Below are positions 7,979 through 16,152 of a stretch of DNA of 64,000 nt, one piece after another. Both the position numbers and the translations under genes were made by a program. This DNA is from Dialister pneumosintes (GTDB lineage Bacteria; Bacillota; Negativicutes; Veillonellales; Dialisteraceae). The stretch is from the NCBI RefSeq assembly GCF_001717505.1, contig NZ_CP017037.1, forward strand, positions 349,001-413,000, read 5' to 3'. The notes beneath the pieces are model-generated. The model was given only the letters and a program-made list of their open reading frames with translations, was not told the DNA's origin and searched no databases. Position 1 is the stretch's first letter; each line of letters begins with the position of its first letter.

Positions 7979-8263
7979 ATGAATAAGTACGAACTCATGT
8001 TTATTGTTAATGTTGCTGATGAAGAAAAAATTAAAGCAGCAGTTCAATTGGTGCAGGACACCGTTAAGAGAATTGGTGGCACTGTTGATAAGGTAGATGA
8101 ATGGGGAAAGCGTACCTTAGCTTATGAAGTTAAGAAACAGCGTGAAGGCTACTATGTGGTGGTGAACTTCCAGGCTGACCCGGCTCAGATTACCGAACTT
8201 GATCGTATCATTAAGATTCGTGAAGAAATTATTCGTCACATTATTATTAAACTGGAAGATTAA
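7979..8263 (+). CDS. rpsF: 30S ribosomal protein S6
   Basis: This 94-aa protein is the usual length for S6, which binds S18 on the 30S platform. It shows the family start MNKYELMFIV, the DEWGKRTLAYEVKKQREGYYVVVNF core, and a C-terminal DRIIKIREEIIRHIIIKL helix. The binding site AAAGGAGG lies seven bases upstream. It leads the conserved rpsF-ssb-rpsR operon, with a 12-base gap to ssb, and is probably autoregulated through the leader. Confidence 0.97.
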   Translation: MNKYELMFIVNVADEEKIKAAVQLVQDTVKRIGGTVDKVDEWGKRTLAYEVKKQREGYYVVVNFQADPAQITELDRIIKIREEIIRHIIIKLED

Positions 8264-8275
8264 GCAGGTGTCGCT

Positions 8276-8710
8276 ATGAATTCAGTGCAAGTAATGGGAA
8301 ATTTGACTAGAGATCCACAGATTCGTGCAACTAAAACAGGTCGTGCAGTTGCTTCTTTTAGTATTGCAGTAAATCGTGCATATACAACTCCTCAAGGAGA
8401 AGTAAAAGAATTAACTGATTTTATTAATATTGTTGCTTGGGGCGGTTTAGCAGAATCCGTAGGAAATCAATTAAAAAAAGGAACACGTGTATTTGTAGAA
8501 GGTCGTTACTCTACAAGAAGCTATGAAGCACAAGATGGTTCAAGACGTTATGTAACTGAAGTGGTTGCTAATACAATTGCAATTCCTTTGAGATCTACAT
8601 CTGAAAATCATTCTGTAGCTGCAGGTTTTGCAAGTAGTGATTCCGGTCAAACAAGAGGCAATTTCGATCAGTTTGGACCATCCAGTCCGGATGAACAGAT
8701 TCCATTCTGA
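8276..8710 (+). CDS. ssb: Single-stranded DNA-binding protein
   Basis: This 144-aa protein has the SSB OB fold at about 1-105 (MNSVQVMGNLTRDPQIR, FSIAVNR, INIVAWG, GTRVFVEGRYSTRSYE). A disordered Ser/Gly/Gln-rich linker follows, and the acidic C-terminal tip DEQIPF recruits replication and repair partners. Its place between rpsF and rpsR is the standard Firmicute arrangement. Confidence 0.97.
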   Translation: MNSVQVMGNLTRDPQIRATKTGRAVASFSIAVNRAYTTPQGEVKELTDFINIVAWGGLAESVGNQLKKGTRVFVEGRYSTRSYEAQDGSRRYVTEVVANTIAIPLRSTSENHSVAAGFASSDSGQTRGNFDQFGPSSPDEQIPF

Positions 8711-8735
8711 TACATGATATTGGAGGATATGAATC

Positions 8736-8963
8736 ATGATAAGAAGAGAAAAGACAAGAAGACCAAGAAGAAAGGTCTATCGTGTTGAAGAAATGGAAAA
8801 TCTTGATTATAAAGATGTTGCAACTTTACGCAATTTCATCTCTGAAAGAGGCAAGATTTTACCACGTCGCGTAACGGGGGTAAGCGCAAAATATCAGCGT
8901 AAGATTAATTTAGCTATTAAGAGAGCTAGAGCAATTGCTTTGCTTCCGTTTAGCGCAGACTAA
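8736..8963 (+). CDS. rpsR: 30S ribosomal protein S18
   Basis: This 75-aa basic protein has the S18 features: an Arg-rich N terminus, the [20 protein letters not shown] motif, then [15 protein letters not shown] and a C-terminal [10 protein letters not shown] segment. GGAGG lies upstream with good spacing. It is the last gene of the operon, followed by a strong terminator. S18 has no zinc cysteines here. Confidence 0.97.
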   Translation: MIRREKTRRPRRKVYRVEEMENLDYKDVATLRNFISERGKILPRRVTGVSAKYQRKINLAIKRARAIALLPFSAD

Positions 8964-8973
8964 TTTAACAATT

Positions 8974-9011
8974 AAAGCCGAATTCTAACTATTGTTGGAA
9001 TTCGGTTTTTA
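8974..9011 (+). terminator. Rho-independent terminator after rpsR
   Basis: AAAGCCGAATTCTAAC pairs with GTTGGAATTCGGTTTTT around a short loop, followed by a T run. Confidence 0.85.
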
Positions 9012-9037
9012 TTTGATTCGTATAAATTTACTTATTA

Positions 9038-9068
9038 AAAAAGATGTCCATATTATGGACATCTTTTT
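9038..9068 (-). terminator. Rho-independent terminator after citC, probably bidirectional
   Basis: AAAAAGATGTCCATA and TATGGACATCTTTTT form a long perfect inverted repeat just past the citC stop, with A and T tails on both sides. Confidence 0.85.
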
Positions 9069-9074
9069 AGTTTT

Positions 9075-10175
9075 TTATTTGGTCTTTTTTTGTTTTTCTA
9101 TAGATTTAGTAACTACTTGCGCTTCTTGTTCTTGTAACTTTTTAATTTTATCTTCTAATTTAATACGTTCAATAACATTTTTACCGGCTTCACTGGAAAA
9201 GTAAGTAAGTGTCGTTTTAGGAACCATACGACGTATTGTTTCCATGTCATTGGAAGCAAGTGCTCGGCGTACTGCAGAAGCACTGATGATTTGCTCACCT
9301 TTTTGTACACGTGGGATGACTTTAAGCTCAATACCGTTATTACTGAATACTTCTTTCATTGCTTGGTTATAAGCTAATGTAGTTTTATCAGTCGGTTCTT
9401 CTCCGACAAAACGTACACTGATATTGAGTGCAGGTGCAATGCGGGTAGCAAAAATAGTTGCATCTAAAGTAGTTTGTGCACTTAACTCTTCTGTTCCTTT
9501 GATGAAGTAGGTTGGGAATGTAGCATTAGAGATAATATATTCACCGCCACTTACTACTTGTACACCTTTCATATCTTGTACTCCTTGCTTAATTAAGGTA
9601 AATCGATCAGCAAAAGGGAATACAGAACGGTCTTCTTGTACAGCAAAAATAATAACTTCATCACAATTATTAATTGCATATTCTACTAAAGAGCGATGTC
9701 CCAATGTAAATGGATTACAGTTCATAACTAATGCACCGCGGTTTTTTCCTTCGCCGGAACCGAGAAGTGCACGGATACGAGATAAATACTCTTCTAATGT
9801 ATCTTGTCCGCTTTCGAGTAATGCAGCATAAGGTTCTGCAACTGCAACACATTTAAATCCCATATGTTCAAATACCGGTACATTTTGCGGTTTTGTAAAT
9901 ATTTGGTTTCCGACAATTCCTCTTCGTGCGGATTCAGATTTTAAATTTCTTATAATACGATGAGTAAGACCTTTATGTTGGAAAGATTCTTTAATAGCAA
10001 TGTCACGCATAACACGCCCACCAAGGGAACCGGTACCCACTAATTCGCCATCAGCAAAAAGTCCCATAGTATATTCAATATTGCCTGTAAAAGTTAAGCC
10101 AAATCCATTAAGGAATTCTACAACTTTAGCTTTTTCTGCAGGATCAGTAAGATATATCTCACGTTCAATAATCAT
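9075..10175 (-). CDS. citC: [Citrate (pro-3S)-lyase] ligase
   Basis: This 366-aa enzyme acetylates the thiol of the citrate lyase acyl carrier prosthetic group using ATP and acetate. The N-terminal 125 or so residues form a GNAT-like domain (GTGSLGGRVMRDIAI, HKGLTHRIIRNL). The second domain is a nucleotidyltransferase with NCNPFTLGH at 152-160 and ISASAVRRAL near the C terminus. The family length is about 340-360, and a basic tail is extra. The usual partners citD, citE, citF and citG are not next to it. The start has AAAGGAG upstream and its own promoter. Confidence 0.9.
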   Translation of the reverse strand: MIIEREIYLTDPAEKAKVVEFLNGFGLTFTGNIEYTMGLFADGELVGTGSLGGRVMRDIAIKESFQHKGLTHRIIRNLKSESARRGIVGNQIFTKPQNVPVFEHMGFKCVAVAEPYAALLESGQDTLEEYLSRIRALLGSGEGKNRGALVMNCNPFTLGHRSLVEYAINNCDEVIIFAVQEDRSVFPFADRFTLIKQGVQDMKGVQVVSGGEYIISNATFPTYFIKGTEELSAQTTLDATIFATRIAPALNISVRFVGEEPTDKTTLAYNQAMKEVFSNNGIELKVIPRVQKGEQIISASAVRRALASNDMETIRRMVPKTTLTYFSSEAGKNVIERIKLEDKIKKLQEQEAQVVTKSIEKQKKTK

Positions 10176-10234
10176 TAATGGTTCTCCTTTATAAATACAT
10201 TCAAATTGTATTAGCTAATTTATAACTACGCCAT

Positions 10235-10263
10235 ATTATAACAAAATGCATGATGGGTTGCAA
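10235..10263 (-). promoter_or_regulatory. Promoter of citC
   Basis: On the minus strand TTGCAA (complement of 10263-10258) and TATAAT (complement of 10240-10235) are 17 bases apart, about 60 bases before the start codon. Confidence 0.6.
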
Positions 10264-10311
10264 AAGCGAAAATAATAGATAAATAGAGAATAAAAAGAAA
10301 TGTTGCATCAA

Positions 10312-10341
10312 AAAAGATTGTATGTATACATACAATCTTTT
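10312..10341 (-). terminator. Rho-independent terminator after putP
   Basis: A perfect 30-bp palindrome: AAAAGATTGTATGTA followed directly by TACATACAATCTTTT. It lies between the putP stop and the citC promoter. Confidence 0.75.
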
Positions 10342-10346
10342 ACTGT

Positions 10347-11828
10347 TTATAGTTTAGATTCCATTTGTTCAAATTGAGCTTGAATAGAGGCGTCAGGTTC
10401 AGTATCTATTAAGCTGACAATTAAAATGGCAAGTAAAGAAAGGAAAAAGCCGGGAACTAGTTCATATAAATCGAACCATGCGAATTGTCTCCAGATAAGT
10501 ACGGTAATTCCTCCTACAAGAACTCCTGCATAAGCTCCCTTTAATGTCATACGTTTCCAGTAAAGAGATAGTAGAATAGCAGGACCGAAACAGGCACCAA
10601 ATCCCGCCCATGCATACGATACGATTTGGAATATATAACTGTTAGGATCGGAAGCAAGGAAAATCGCAATTAAAGCTACAGCAAGTACAGTTATACGACT
10701 TACCATGAGAAGTTCTTTTTGAGAAGCTGTTTTATGAATAAACGGGTGATATAAATCACTGGCTACAGCCGAGGCGGTAACTAGGAGTTGTGCGGATGCT
10801 GTACTCATAATAGCAGCTAAGATGGCGGACCAAATGATACCTGTAAAGAAAGGGGTTGATAAAGCACTGGACATAATAATGAAAACACGTTCTGCATCGG
10901 CATTTTCAAGAGCAGGAGTTAAAAATGCTTTACCTATAATTCCCATTGCAATAGCAGCCATTAATGAGATTAGAACCCATACCATTGCAATATGAGTTGA
11001 TTTTTTCAAATCGTTAGGATTGCTAATAGCCATGAATCTTACCAGAATATGTGGTTGCCCAAAATATCCGAGTCCCCATCCGGCACAAGAAATAAACATA
11101 ATAAGATTTGTGAGGTTACTGGAAGATGGAGGAAGAAGGGAGAAGAAATCAGCCCCTTCACCGGCTAATGCCTGCATTGTTGGTGCGGGACCTCCTAAGG
11201 CAATAGCTGCTGCAATAGGCACATATAGTACGGTAAAGAACATCATCGTTCCTTGTACAAAGTCTGTAAGTGCAACGGCACCGAATCCACCAAAAAAGGT
11301 ATAGAATACAACTACAAAAGTTCCAATTAGTAAAGCGGTAGTATAAGGAATATCAAAAATAGTATTAAATAATTTTCCGGCAGCTACAAATCCGGAAGAC
11401 GTATAAATGATAAAGAAAATAATAATAAAAATAGCACACATTAACCGTAAAATATTTTCTTTATCTTTAAATCTATTAGATAAATAATCCGGAATAGTTA
11501 AACTATTATCAGCAATTTCTGTATAGGTACGTAATCTTTTGGCAGTAAGTACCCAATTAAGCCATGTACCGAGAATGAGTCCGGAGGCTGTCCAAAAAGC
11601 TGATAATCCATGTAGATAAGCATATCCTGGGAGTCCCATAAGCATCCACCCACTCATATCAGAAGCTTCCGCTCCTAGTGAGGTCAGCCAAGGCCCCAGA
11701 TTTCTATCTCCTAATATATATTGAGAAAGACTTTTTTGTCTTCTTGAATAATAAATGCCGATACCAATCATGACTGCCATATACAATGCAAATGCTATTA
11801 ATATACCTATTTGACCATTAAAATTCAT
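10347..11828 (-). CDS. putP: Sodium/proline symporter
   Basis: This 493-aa protein of the sodium:solute symporter family has about 13 membrane segments. PutP hallmarks are the SQYILGDRNLGPW motif after the first segment, SDMSGWMLMGLPG (part of the Na+/proline site), the IYTSSGFVAAGKLF segment and FGGFGAVALTDFVQG. It would import proline with Na+ at the inner membrane. I choose the ATG at 11828, with AGGTGA seven bases upstream, over an in-frame GTG at 11837 that lies inside that binding site. Confidence 0.92.
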   Translation of the reverse strand: MNFNGQIGILIAFALYMAVMIGIGIYYSRRQKSLSQYILGDRNLGPWLTSLGAEASDMSGWMLMGLPGYAYLHGLSAFWTASGLILGTWLNWVLTAKRLRTYTEIADNSLTIPDYLSNRFKDKENILRLMCAIFIIIFFIIYTSSGFVAAGKLFNTIFDIPYTTALLIGTFVVVFYTFFGGFGAVALTDFVQGTMMFFTVLYVPIAAAIALGGPAPTMQALAGEGADFFSLLPPSSSNLTNLIMFISCAGWGLGYFGQPHILVRFMAISNPNDLKKSTHIAMVWVLISLMAAIAMGIIGKAFLTPALENADAERVFIIMSSALSTPFFTGIIWSAILAAIMSTASAQLLVTASAVASDLYHPFIHKTASQKELLMVSRITVLAVALIAIFLASDPNSYIFQIVSYAWAGFGACFGPAILLSLYWKRMTLKGAYAGVLVGGITVLIWRQFAWFDLYELVPGFFLSLLAILIVSLIDTEPDASIQAQFEQMESKL

Positions 11829-11885
11829 AAACTTCACCTGTTATTGTTGATTTATACATTTTTTATACGAATATACTATTAATTT

Positions 11886-11914
11886 ATAATAAATGTTACT
11901 TTTAAGAATGTAAA
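11886..11914 (-). promoter_or_regulatory. Promoter of putP
   Basis: On the minus strand TTTACA (complement of 11914-11909) and TATTAT (complement of 11891-11886) are 17 bases apart, about 60 bases before the start. Confidence 0.5.
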
Positions 11915-11933
11915 GGAAGAATTTATAAAAATG

Positions 11934-13091
11934 TTATAAAATAATAGGAGATTGATAATAATTTCTATTTGCGGCTCTATATTTTTCATTTTTTTGACAA
12001 TAAGAAAAAAGATCTTCTGCTCTGTTTTCTAACTCCAGCCAAAACTGTAAGTGGGAAGGGAATTCTTTTTGTGCTTGAGCAGCACTTACTATAATAGGTA
12101 TATTACTATTTCGTAGAAGAAATCCTGAAGATTTTTTCATCGACAGTAATCGGGCATAAGCAGAAGTTATAGGTGTAGCAAATGGAGAGGGTACTATTCC
12201 TTGTGAAATTAACAAAGAAGCAGCGATTCTCTTTAATCGACTATATAAATAACGTTTATTTTTTATATTTTGAAGAGCCGTTTCATAATTAAAAGTTCTT
12301 GTCATTTTAAACCAGCGATGTTCAAGACCTTCAGAGAAAAGTTGAGATTTTGTAAGTTGTTGAGGAGATGTCAATCGAGAACAAAGTAGGCATGCATCAT
12401 AAAAACGACTTATATCTGTAAATTGCCCCTCTTTCATATAAAAATTAATCTCTTTTTTCATGAAATCCGGAATAGCTAAGGCGTTTTCCTTATTGTATAA
12501 TTGTTTACGAATATAAGTAGAAGAGCAGTTCGTGTTTACCTCTCTTGGAATGGGGAGCAGTGTAAGGCCTAAATGATGTTTTTTTATAGCACATGCATAG
12601 CGAAAACCTAATAAATTATTAGGTTTTTTTATTTTGTCAGCCAATAGAGGGAATTTGGTTGCTAATGTTTGTGTCATGGCTTCGGCATAAGGAATATGTT
12701 TATCTAAATATATTCGAAGAATATGTTTATAATCATCTTGGGTTGTCCATATAGCAGCTTGTTCCAACTCATCTGCTTCAGCAGATTCTACTCCAAAAGA
12801 TATATGTGTGCATTTTAGCGAAGATAATAATAATACGGCTAATTCAGAAAAAATATCTGCACTTTGTAAGGAAGCATATACTGGAAGCTCTACAACAACA
12901 TCTATACCTCCTTGTACAGCCCAAGCAGCACGAATCCATTTATTAAAAAATGCGGGTTCTCCTCTTTGAACAAAAGAGCCGCTCATGGCAGCTATTAAAG
13001 AGGCATCCGGATATTGCTTTTGTATTTTATGAATCATTTGTAAATGACCATTGTGAAAAGGATTCCATTCCGCAGTAATTCCAATACGCAT
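11934..13091 (-). CDS. tmcAL: tRNA(Met) cytidine acetate ligase
   Basis: This 385-aa protein is of the TmcAL (formerly YlbM) nucleotidyltransferase family, which makes N4-acetylcytidine at the wobble position of elongator tRNA-Met using acetate and ATP. The HIGH-like motif is EWNPFHNGH (8-16), followed by MSGSFVQRGEP, the KWIRAAWAVQGGIDVVVELPV block and FGVESAE. The TYIRKQL segment near the middle and the TRTFNYETAL region are also typical. The length fits. It has AGGAGG upstream and is transcribed toward putP. Confidence 0.9.
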   Translation of the reverse strand: MRIGITAEWNPFHNGHLQMIHKIQKQYPDASLIAAMSGSFVQRGEPAFFNKWIRAAWAVQGGIDVVVELPVYASLQSADIFSELAVLLLSSLKCTHISFGVESAEADELEQAAIWTTQDDYKHILRIYLDKHIPYAEAMTQTLATKFPLLADKIKKPNNLLGFRYACAIKKHHLGLTLLPIPREVNTNCSSTYIRKQLYNKENALAIPDFMKKEINFYMKEGQFTDISRFYDACLLCSRLTSPQQLTKSQLFSEGLEHRWFKMTRTFNYETALQNIKNKRYLYSRLKRIAASLLISQGIVPSPFATPITSAYARLLSMKKSSGFLLRNSNIPIIVSAAQAQKEFPSHLQFWLELENRAEDLFSYCQKNEKYRAANRNYYQSPIIL

Positions 13092-13240
13092 ACGTTCCTC
13101 CTAAAAGATAATTATCTTATTTTATCATAATTTCTTTCAAGAAGAATAAGAAGATATGTGTAAAATATTGATATAGAAAAAACTTTTTGTTTATATCATA
13201 ATATAGATGAGTAAAATAATTATTTATAGAGGTGATGCAT

Positions 13241-13735
13241 ATGGAATTTTTTAATGAAAAAATTCATGGGCGAGCAGAGTGTGTGGCAAAACGTACACAG
13301 TCTTTTGTCGTAAGTTTGTCACTTTTATATACTTTATTAGCTATTACTTCTTTATTATATTTTTTCGAATACAAATTACATATTATTGGCATTATAATTA
13401 CCTTGTTTTCTGTTTGGCAAATTTATAGAATACATCAACCGGTTATCATTGCAACTGAGAAAATGTTTTTAGTTACAGTACCTTTTTGGGAACTTCCTTT
13501 TTCAAAAGAAGGTGTTTACGCTATGATAGAAAATAAATATATCTCGCTTTCTTATGATCAAATTATCGGATTTTCTGAAGATTGGAAATTGATTTATCTT
13601 GGTATGAAGCAAGAGGGGGGAATCGTAGAATTGGCTATCGAAGGAACTTATATTTCGTTGAAAGATAAAGAATGTATAGTACGCATCATAGAAAGTAAGC
13701 AACAAAATAATTTTAATTGTTATAACAAAAGGTGA
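13241..13735 (+). CDS. Small membrane protein of unknown function
   Basis: This 164-aa protein has two adjacent membrane segments (about 24-43 and 47-64) and a soluble C-terminal part of about 90 residues rich in beta strands, ending in a short helix. That layout resembles bacterial membrane-anchored PH-like domains, but I do not recognise a family. I start at the ATG at 13241 because AGAGGTG lies seven bases upstream; the GTG at 13232 falls inside that site. It ends seven bases before the nitroreductase gene, so the two are probably co-transcribed. Confidence 0.7.
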   Translation: MEFFNEKIHGRAECVAKRTQSFVVSLSLLYTLLAITSLLYFFEYKLHIIGIIITLFSVWQIYRIHQPVIIATEKMFLVTVPFWELPFSKEGVYAMIENKYISLSYDQIIGFSEDWKLIYLGMKQEGGIVELAIEGTYISLKDKECIVRIIESKQQNNFNCYNKR

Positions 13736-13742
13736 AAATTAA

Positions 13743-14264
13743 ATGGAATTTGAAAAAGTATTAGCTTTTAGACAATCTACTCGTAGTTTCACAGAAGAAA
13801 AAGTGAGTGAAAAAGAGCTTACTATGATTATGAATGTTGCATCACGTGCACCTATCGGTATGCATAATTATCAAGGATATTCATTGATGACAATTACAAA
13901 TGAGGCAGTTCTTAATGCGATGATTTTTTCTTATCAAAAGCTGACCGGGACAGATAAGAATCCGCTATATAAAGCACCTGCTTTTATACTATTGTGTGCG
14001 AATGAACATTCTATAGAACGGTTAGTTCAACAAGATGCAGGGGCTATCATTAGCTTTATGAATCTTAAAGCGAGCGAATTGGGATTAGGTTCTGTTTATA
14101 TTTTTGGCATGATTCATACTATTTTGGCGGATGATTCGTGGAAAAAATTGGCAAATATATCTTCCGGATATGTACCCATTGCGGGCTTGGCTGTAGGACA
14201 TTCCAAGAATCCGATTCGTGAAAGACCATGGGTAAGTTACTTAACAACTTCTTTTATTAAGTGA
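13743..14264 (+). CDS. Nitroreductase family protein
   Basis: This 173-aa FMN-binding protein has the family start FEKVLAFRQSTRSFTEEKVS (the RQS-R phosphate-binding motif), the ASRAPIGMHNYQGY segment, a central DAGAIISFMNLKASELGLGSVYI helix pair, and the C-terminal AGLAVGHSKNPIRER. Members reduce nitro groups, quinones or flavins with NAD(P)H. The substrate cannot be predicted. It probably shares a transcript with the small membrane protein upstream. Confidence 0.85.
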   Translation: MEFEKVLAFRQSTRSFTEEKVSEKELTMIMNVASRAPIGMHNYQGYSLMTITNEAVLNAMIFSYQKLTGTDKNPLYKAPAFILLCANEHSIERLVQQDAGAIISFMNLKASELGLGSVYIFGMIHTILADDSWKKLANISSGYVPIAGLAVGHSKNPIRERPWVSYLTTSFIK

Positions 14265-14362
14265 TGGGAATCAATAATAATTATATTTGATTTTAATAAT
14301 ATTCTTGTGTTAGCATGAGTTAAAAGATGTTTACAGATTATAATGGTGAGGTGAAATCAATT

Positions 14363-14602
14363 ATGGCAAAAACAATTACCTTGGATATTTTGGAAGAAAT
14401 GGGAGATTTATCAATAGGATCGAATGGTTGGAAAAAACAATTAACTTATACAAGTTGGAATGGTCGTGCACCGAAGTTTGATTTAAGATCTTGGGATGAA
14501 GAGCATCAATCTATGACTAAAGGAATTACTCTAACAAAAGAAGAACTTATAAAGTTAAAAGAAATTCTTAATGAGGTTGATTTTGATAAGTATGAAGAAT
14601 AA
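14363..14602 (+). CDS. YdbC/PC4-like single-stranded nucleic acid-binding protein
   Basis: This 79-aa protein matches the YdbC family, related to the transcriptional coactivator PC4: ITLDILEEMGDLSIGSNGWKK, then YTSWNGRAPKFDLRSWD, then MTKGITLTKEELIKLKEIL. YdbC proteins bind single-stranded DNA as dimers. I start at 14363 with GAGGTG eight bases upstream, dropping a 12-residue extension that begins upstream of the binding site. It is just before the thiC riboswitch and seems monocistronic. Confidence 0.8.
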   Translation: MAKTITLDILEEMGDLSIGSNGWKKQLTYTSWNGRAPKFDLRSWDEEHQSMTKGITLTKEELIKLKEILNEVDFDKYEE

Positions 14603-14623
14603 ATAACAATATATAGAATTATG

Positions 14624-14706
14624 ATTGCTGGGGGCGTCTTAACGACTGAGAGGCAAATGCCGACCCTTTGAACTTGATACAGTTTATACTGCCGGAAGGA
14701 AGCAAC
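14624..14706 (+). promoter_or_regulatory. TPP riboswitch (THI element)
   Basis: The P1 strands TTGCT and AGCAA enclose CTGGGGGC, the conserved CTGAGA (14646-14651), ACCCTTTGAACTTGAT (14663-14678) and the closing GGAAGGAAGC. These are the conserved sequence blocks of thiamine pyrophosphate aptamers, and the element lies directly before thiC. Confidence 0.93.
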
Positions 14707-14724
14707 GTCTTACATTGTTTTTAG

Positions 14725-14748
14725 GCTTGCTTTTAGCAAGCTTTTTTA
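14725..14748 (+). terminator. Riboswitch-controlled terminator before thiC
   Basis: GCTTGC, loop TTTTA, GCAAGC, then six T. It lies between the TPP aptamer and thiC, so thiamine pyrophosphate probably causes premature termination. Confidence 0.85.
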
Positions 14749-14762
14749 TTTTGGAGAGATAA

Positions 14763-16070
14763 ATGACACAACTTGAATCAGCACGATCGGGTATTATTAC
14801 AAAAGAGATGAAACAAGTAGCTTTAGATGAAAAAGTTACGGAAGGATTTGTTAGAAGAGGGGTTGCAGAAGGAACAATTGTTATTCCTTGTAACAAAAAT
14901 CATATGTCTATTCATCCTTATGGGATTGGAAGCGGATTACGTACAAAGATGAATGTAAATTTAGGGGTTTCTAAAGATTGTTATGATTATTCTTTAGAAA
15001 AAGAAAAAGCAGAACTTTCTTGGAAACTTAAAGCAGAAGCAATTATGGATTTATCTTGCTATGGCAAAACAGCAGATTTTAGGCATTGGCTTATAAAAAA
15101 CAGTCCATCTGCTATTGGAACAGTTCCTATGTATGATGTGGATGGAGCTTTAGGAAAAGCTTTAAAAGATATGACGGCGGATGATTTATTTGACGTAGTT
15201 GAGCAACATGCTAAAGACGGTGTTGATTTTATGACAATTCATGCAGGAATTAATCAAGAAGTAGCCGGTCATATTCTTCGCAATAAACGCATTACTAATC
15301 TTGTATCACGTGGAGGCTCCATTCTTTTTGCTTGGATGTATATTAAAGGAAAAGAAAATCCTTTTTACGAACAATTTGATCGTTTATTGGAAATTTGTAA
15401 AGCTTATGATGTAACGATTTCTTTAGGGGATGCATGTCGCAGTGGTTGCGGTCATGATTCTACTGATGCGGTACAAATATCAGAATTGATTATTTTGGGA
15501 GAGCTGGTACTACGTGCTCGTGAAGCAGGCGTACAAATTATGGTGGAGGGACCTGGACATATGCCTATTCATGATATACGTATGAATGTGGAAATTGCTA
15601 AAAAATTATGTCATGGAGCGCCTTTATATGTATTAGGACCTATCGTAACGGATGTGGCTCCCGGATATGACCATATTACTGCTGCTATTGGAGGGGCTTT
15701 ATCAGCGTCTTGCGGTGCAGATTTTCTGTGTTATGTGACTCCGGCAGAACATTTAAGATTACCTGATTTAAGTGATGTACGGGAAGGCATTATTTCCTCT
15801 AAAATTGCTTGTCATGCAGCTGATTTAGCTAAAAAAGTAAAAGATGCTCATGTCTGGGATGAACAAATGAGTTGGGCAAGAAGGGATGTCGATTTTAGTA
15901 GAATGATCCCTTTGGCATTAGATCCGGAAAAAGCAAATGCATATAGACAAAGTAGCTTACCGGAAGAAGAAAAAACTTGTACAATGTGCGGACCTAAATG
16001 TCCAATGAAAACATTAAATGAAATTTTAAATAATCAGAATTCAGAAAAAGAATTTTTTGATAAAAAATAA
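14763..16070 (+). CDS. thiC: Phosphomethylpyrimidine synthase
   Basis: This 435-aa radical SAM enzyme converts aminoimidazole ribotide to hydroxymethylpyrimidine phosphate in thiamine synthesis. It is of the short ThiC type lacking the long N-terminal extension. Visible features are the NPNTHIG-like VNLGVSKDC region, the GTVPMYD segment, SLGDACRSGCGHDSTD, EGPGHMPIHDI and GADFLCYVTPAEHL. The C-terminal Fe-S motif reads CTMCGPKC (CX2CX3C; the long type usually has CX2CX4C). GGAGA lies upstream. Regulation is through the TPP riboswitch. No other thi gene is adjacent. Confidence 0.95.
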   Translation: MTQLESARSGIITKEMKQVALDEKVTEGFVRRGVAEGTIVIPCNKNHMSIHPYGIGSGLRTKMNVNLGVSKDCYDYSLEKEKAELSWKLKAEAIMDLSCYGKTADFRHWLIKNSPSAIGTVPMYDVDGALGKALKDMTADDLFDVVEQHAKDGVDFMTIHAGINQEVAGHILRNKRITNLVSRGGSILFAWMYIKGKENPFYEQFDRLLEICKAYDVTISLGDACRSGCGHDSTDAVQISELIILGELVLRAREAGVQIMVEGPGHMPIHDIRMNVEIAKKLCHGAPLYVLGPIVTDVAPGYDHITAAIGGALSASCGADFLCYVTPAEHLRLPDLSDVREGIISSKIACHAADLAKKVKDAHVWDEQMSWARRDVDFSRMIPLALDPEKANAYRQSSLPEEEKTCTMCGPKCPMKTLNEILNNQNSEKEFFDKK

Positions 16071-16077
16071 TAAATAG

Positions 16078-16114
16078 AAAAAGCATGAGTTTCAAATAGG
16101 ACTCATGCTTTTTG
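16078..16114 (+). terminator. Rho-independent terminator after thiC
   Basis: AAAAAGCATGAGT and ACTCATGCTTTTT are separated by a 10-base loop, just after the thiC stop. Confidence 0.85.
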
Positions 16115-16152
16115 TTATAATAGTAGTATGAGAATTGGAAAGGAGTATGGAT

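Noticed and set aside
11020-11304. Plus-strand 94-aa ORF inside putP
   Set aside because: It is antisense to the conserved putP frame and rich in Pro/Ala, as expected from a shadow frame.
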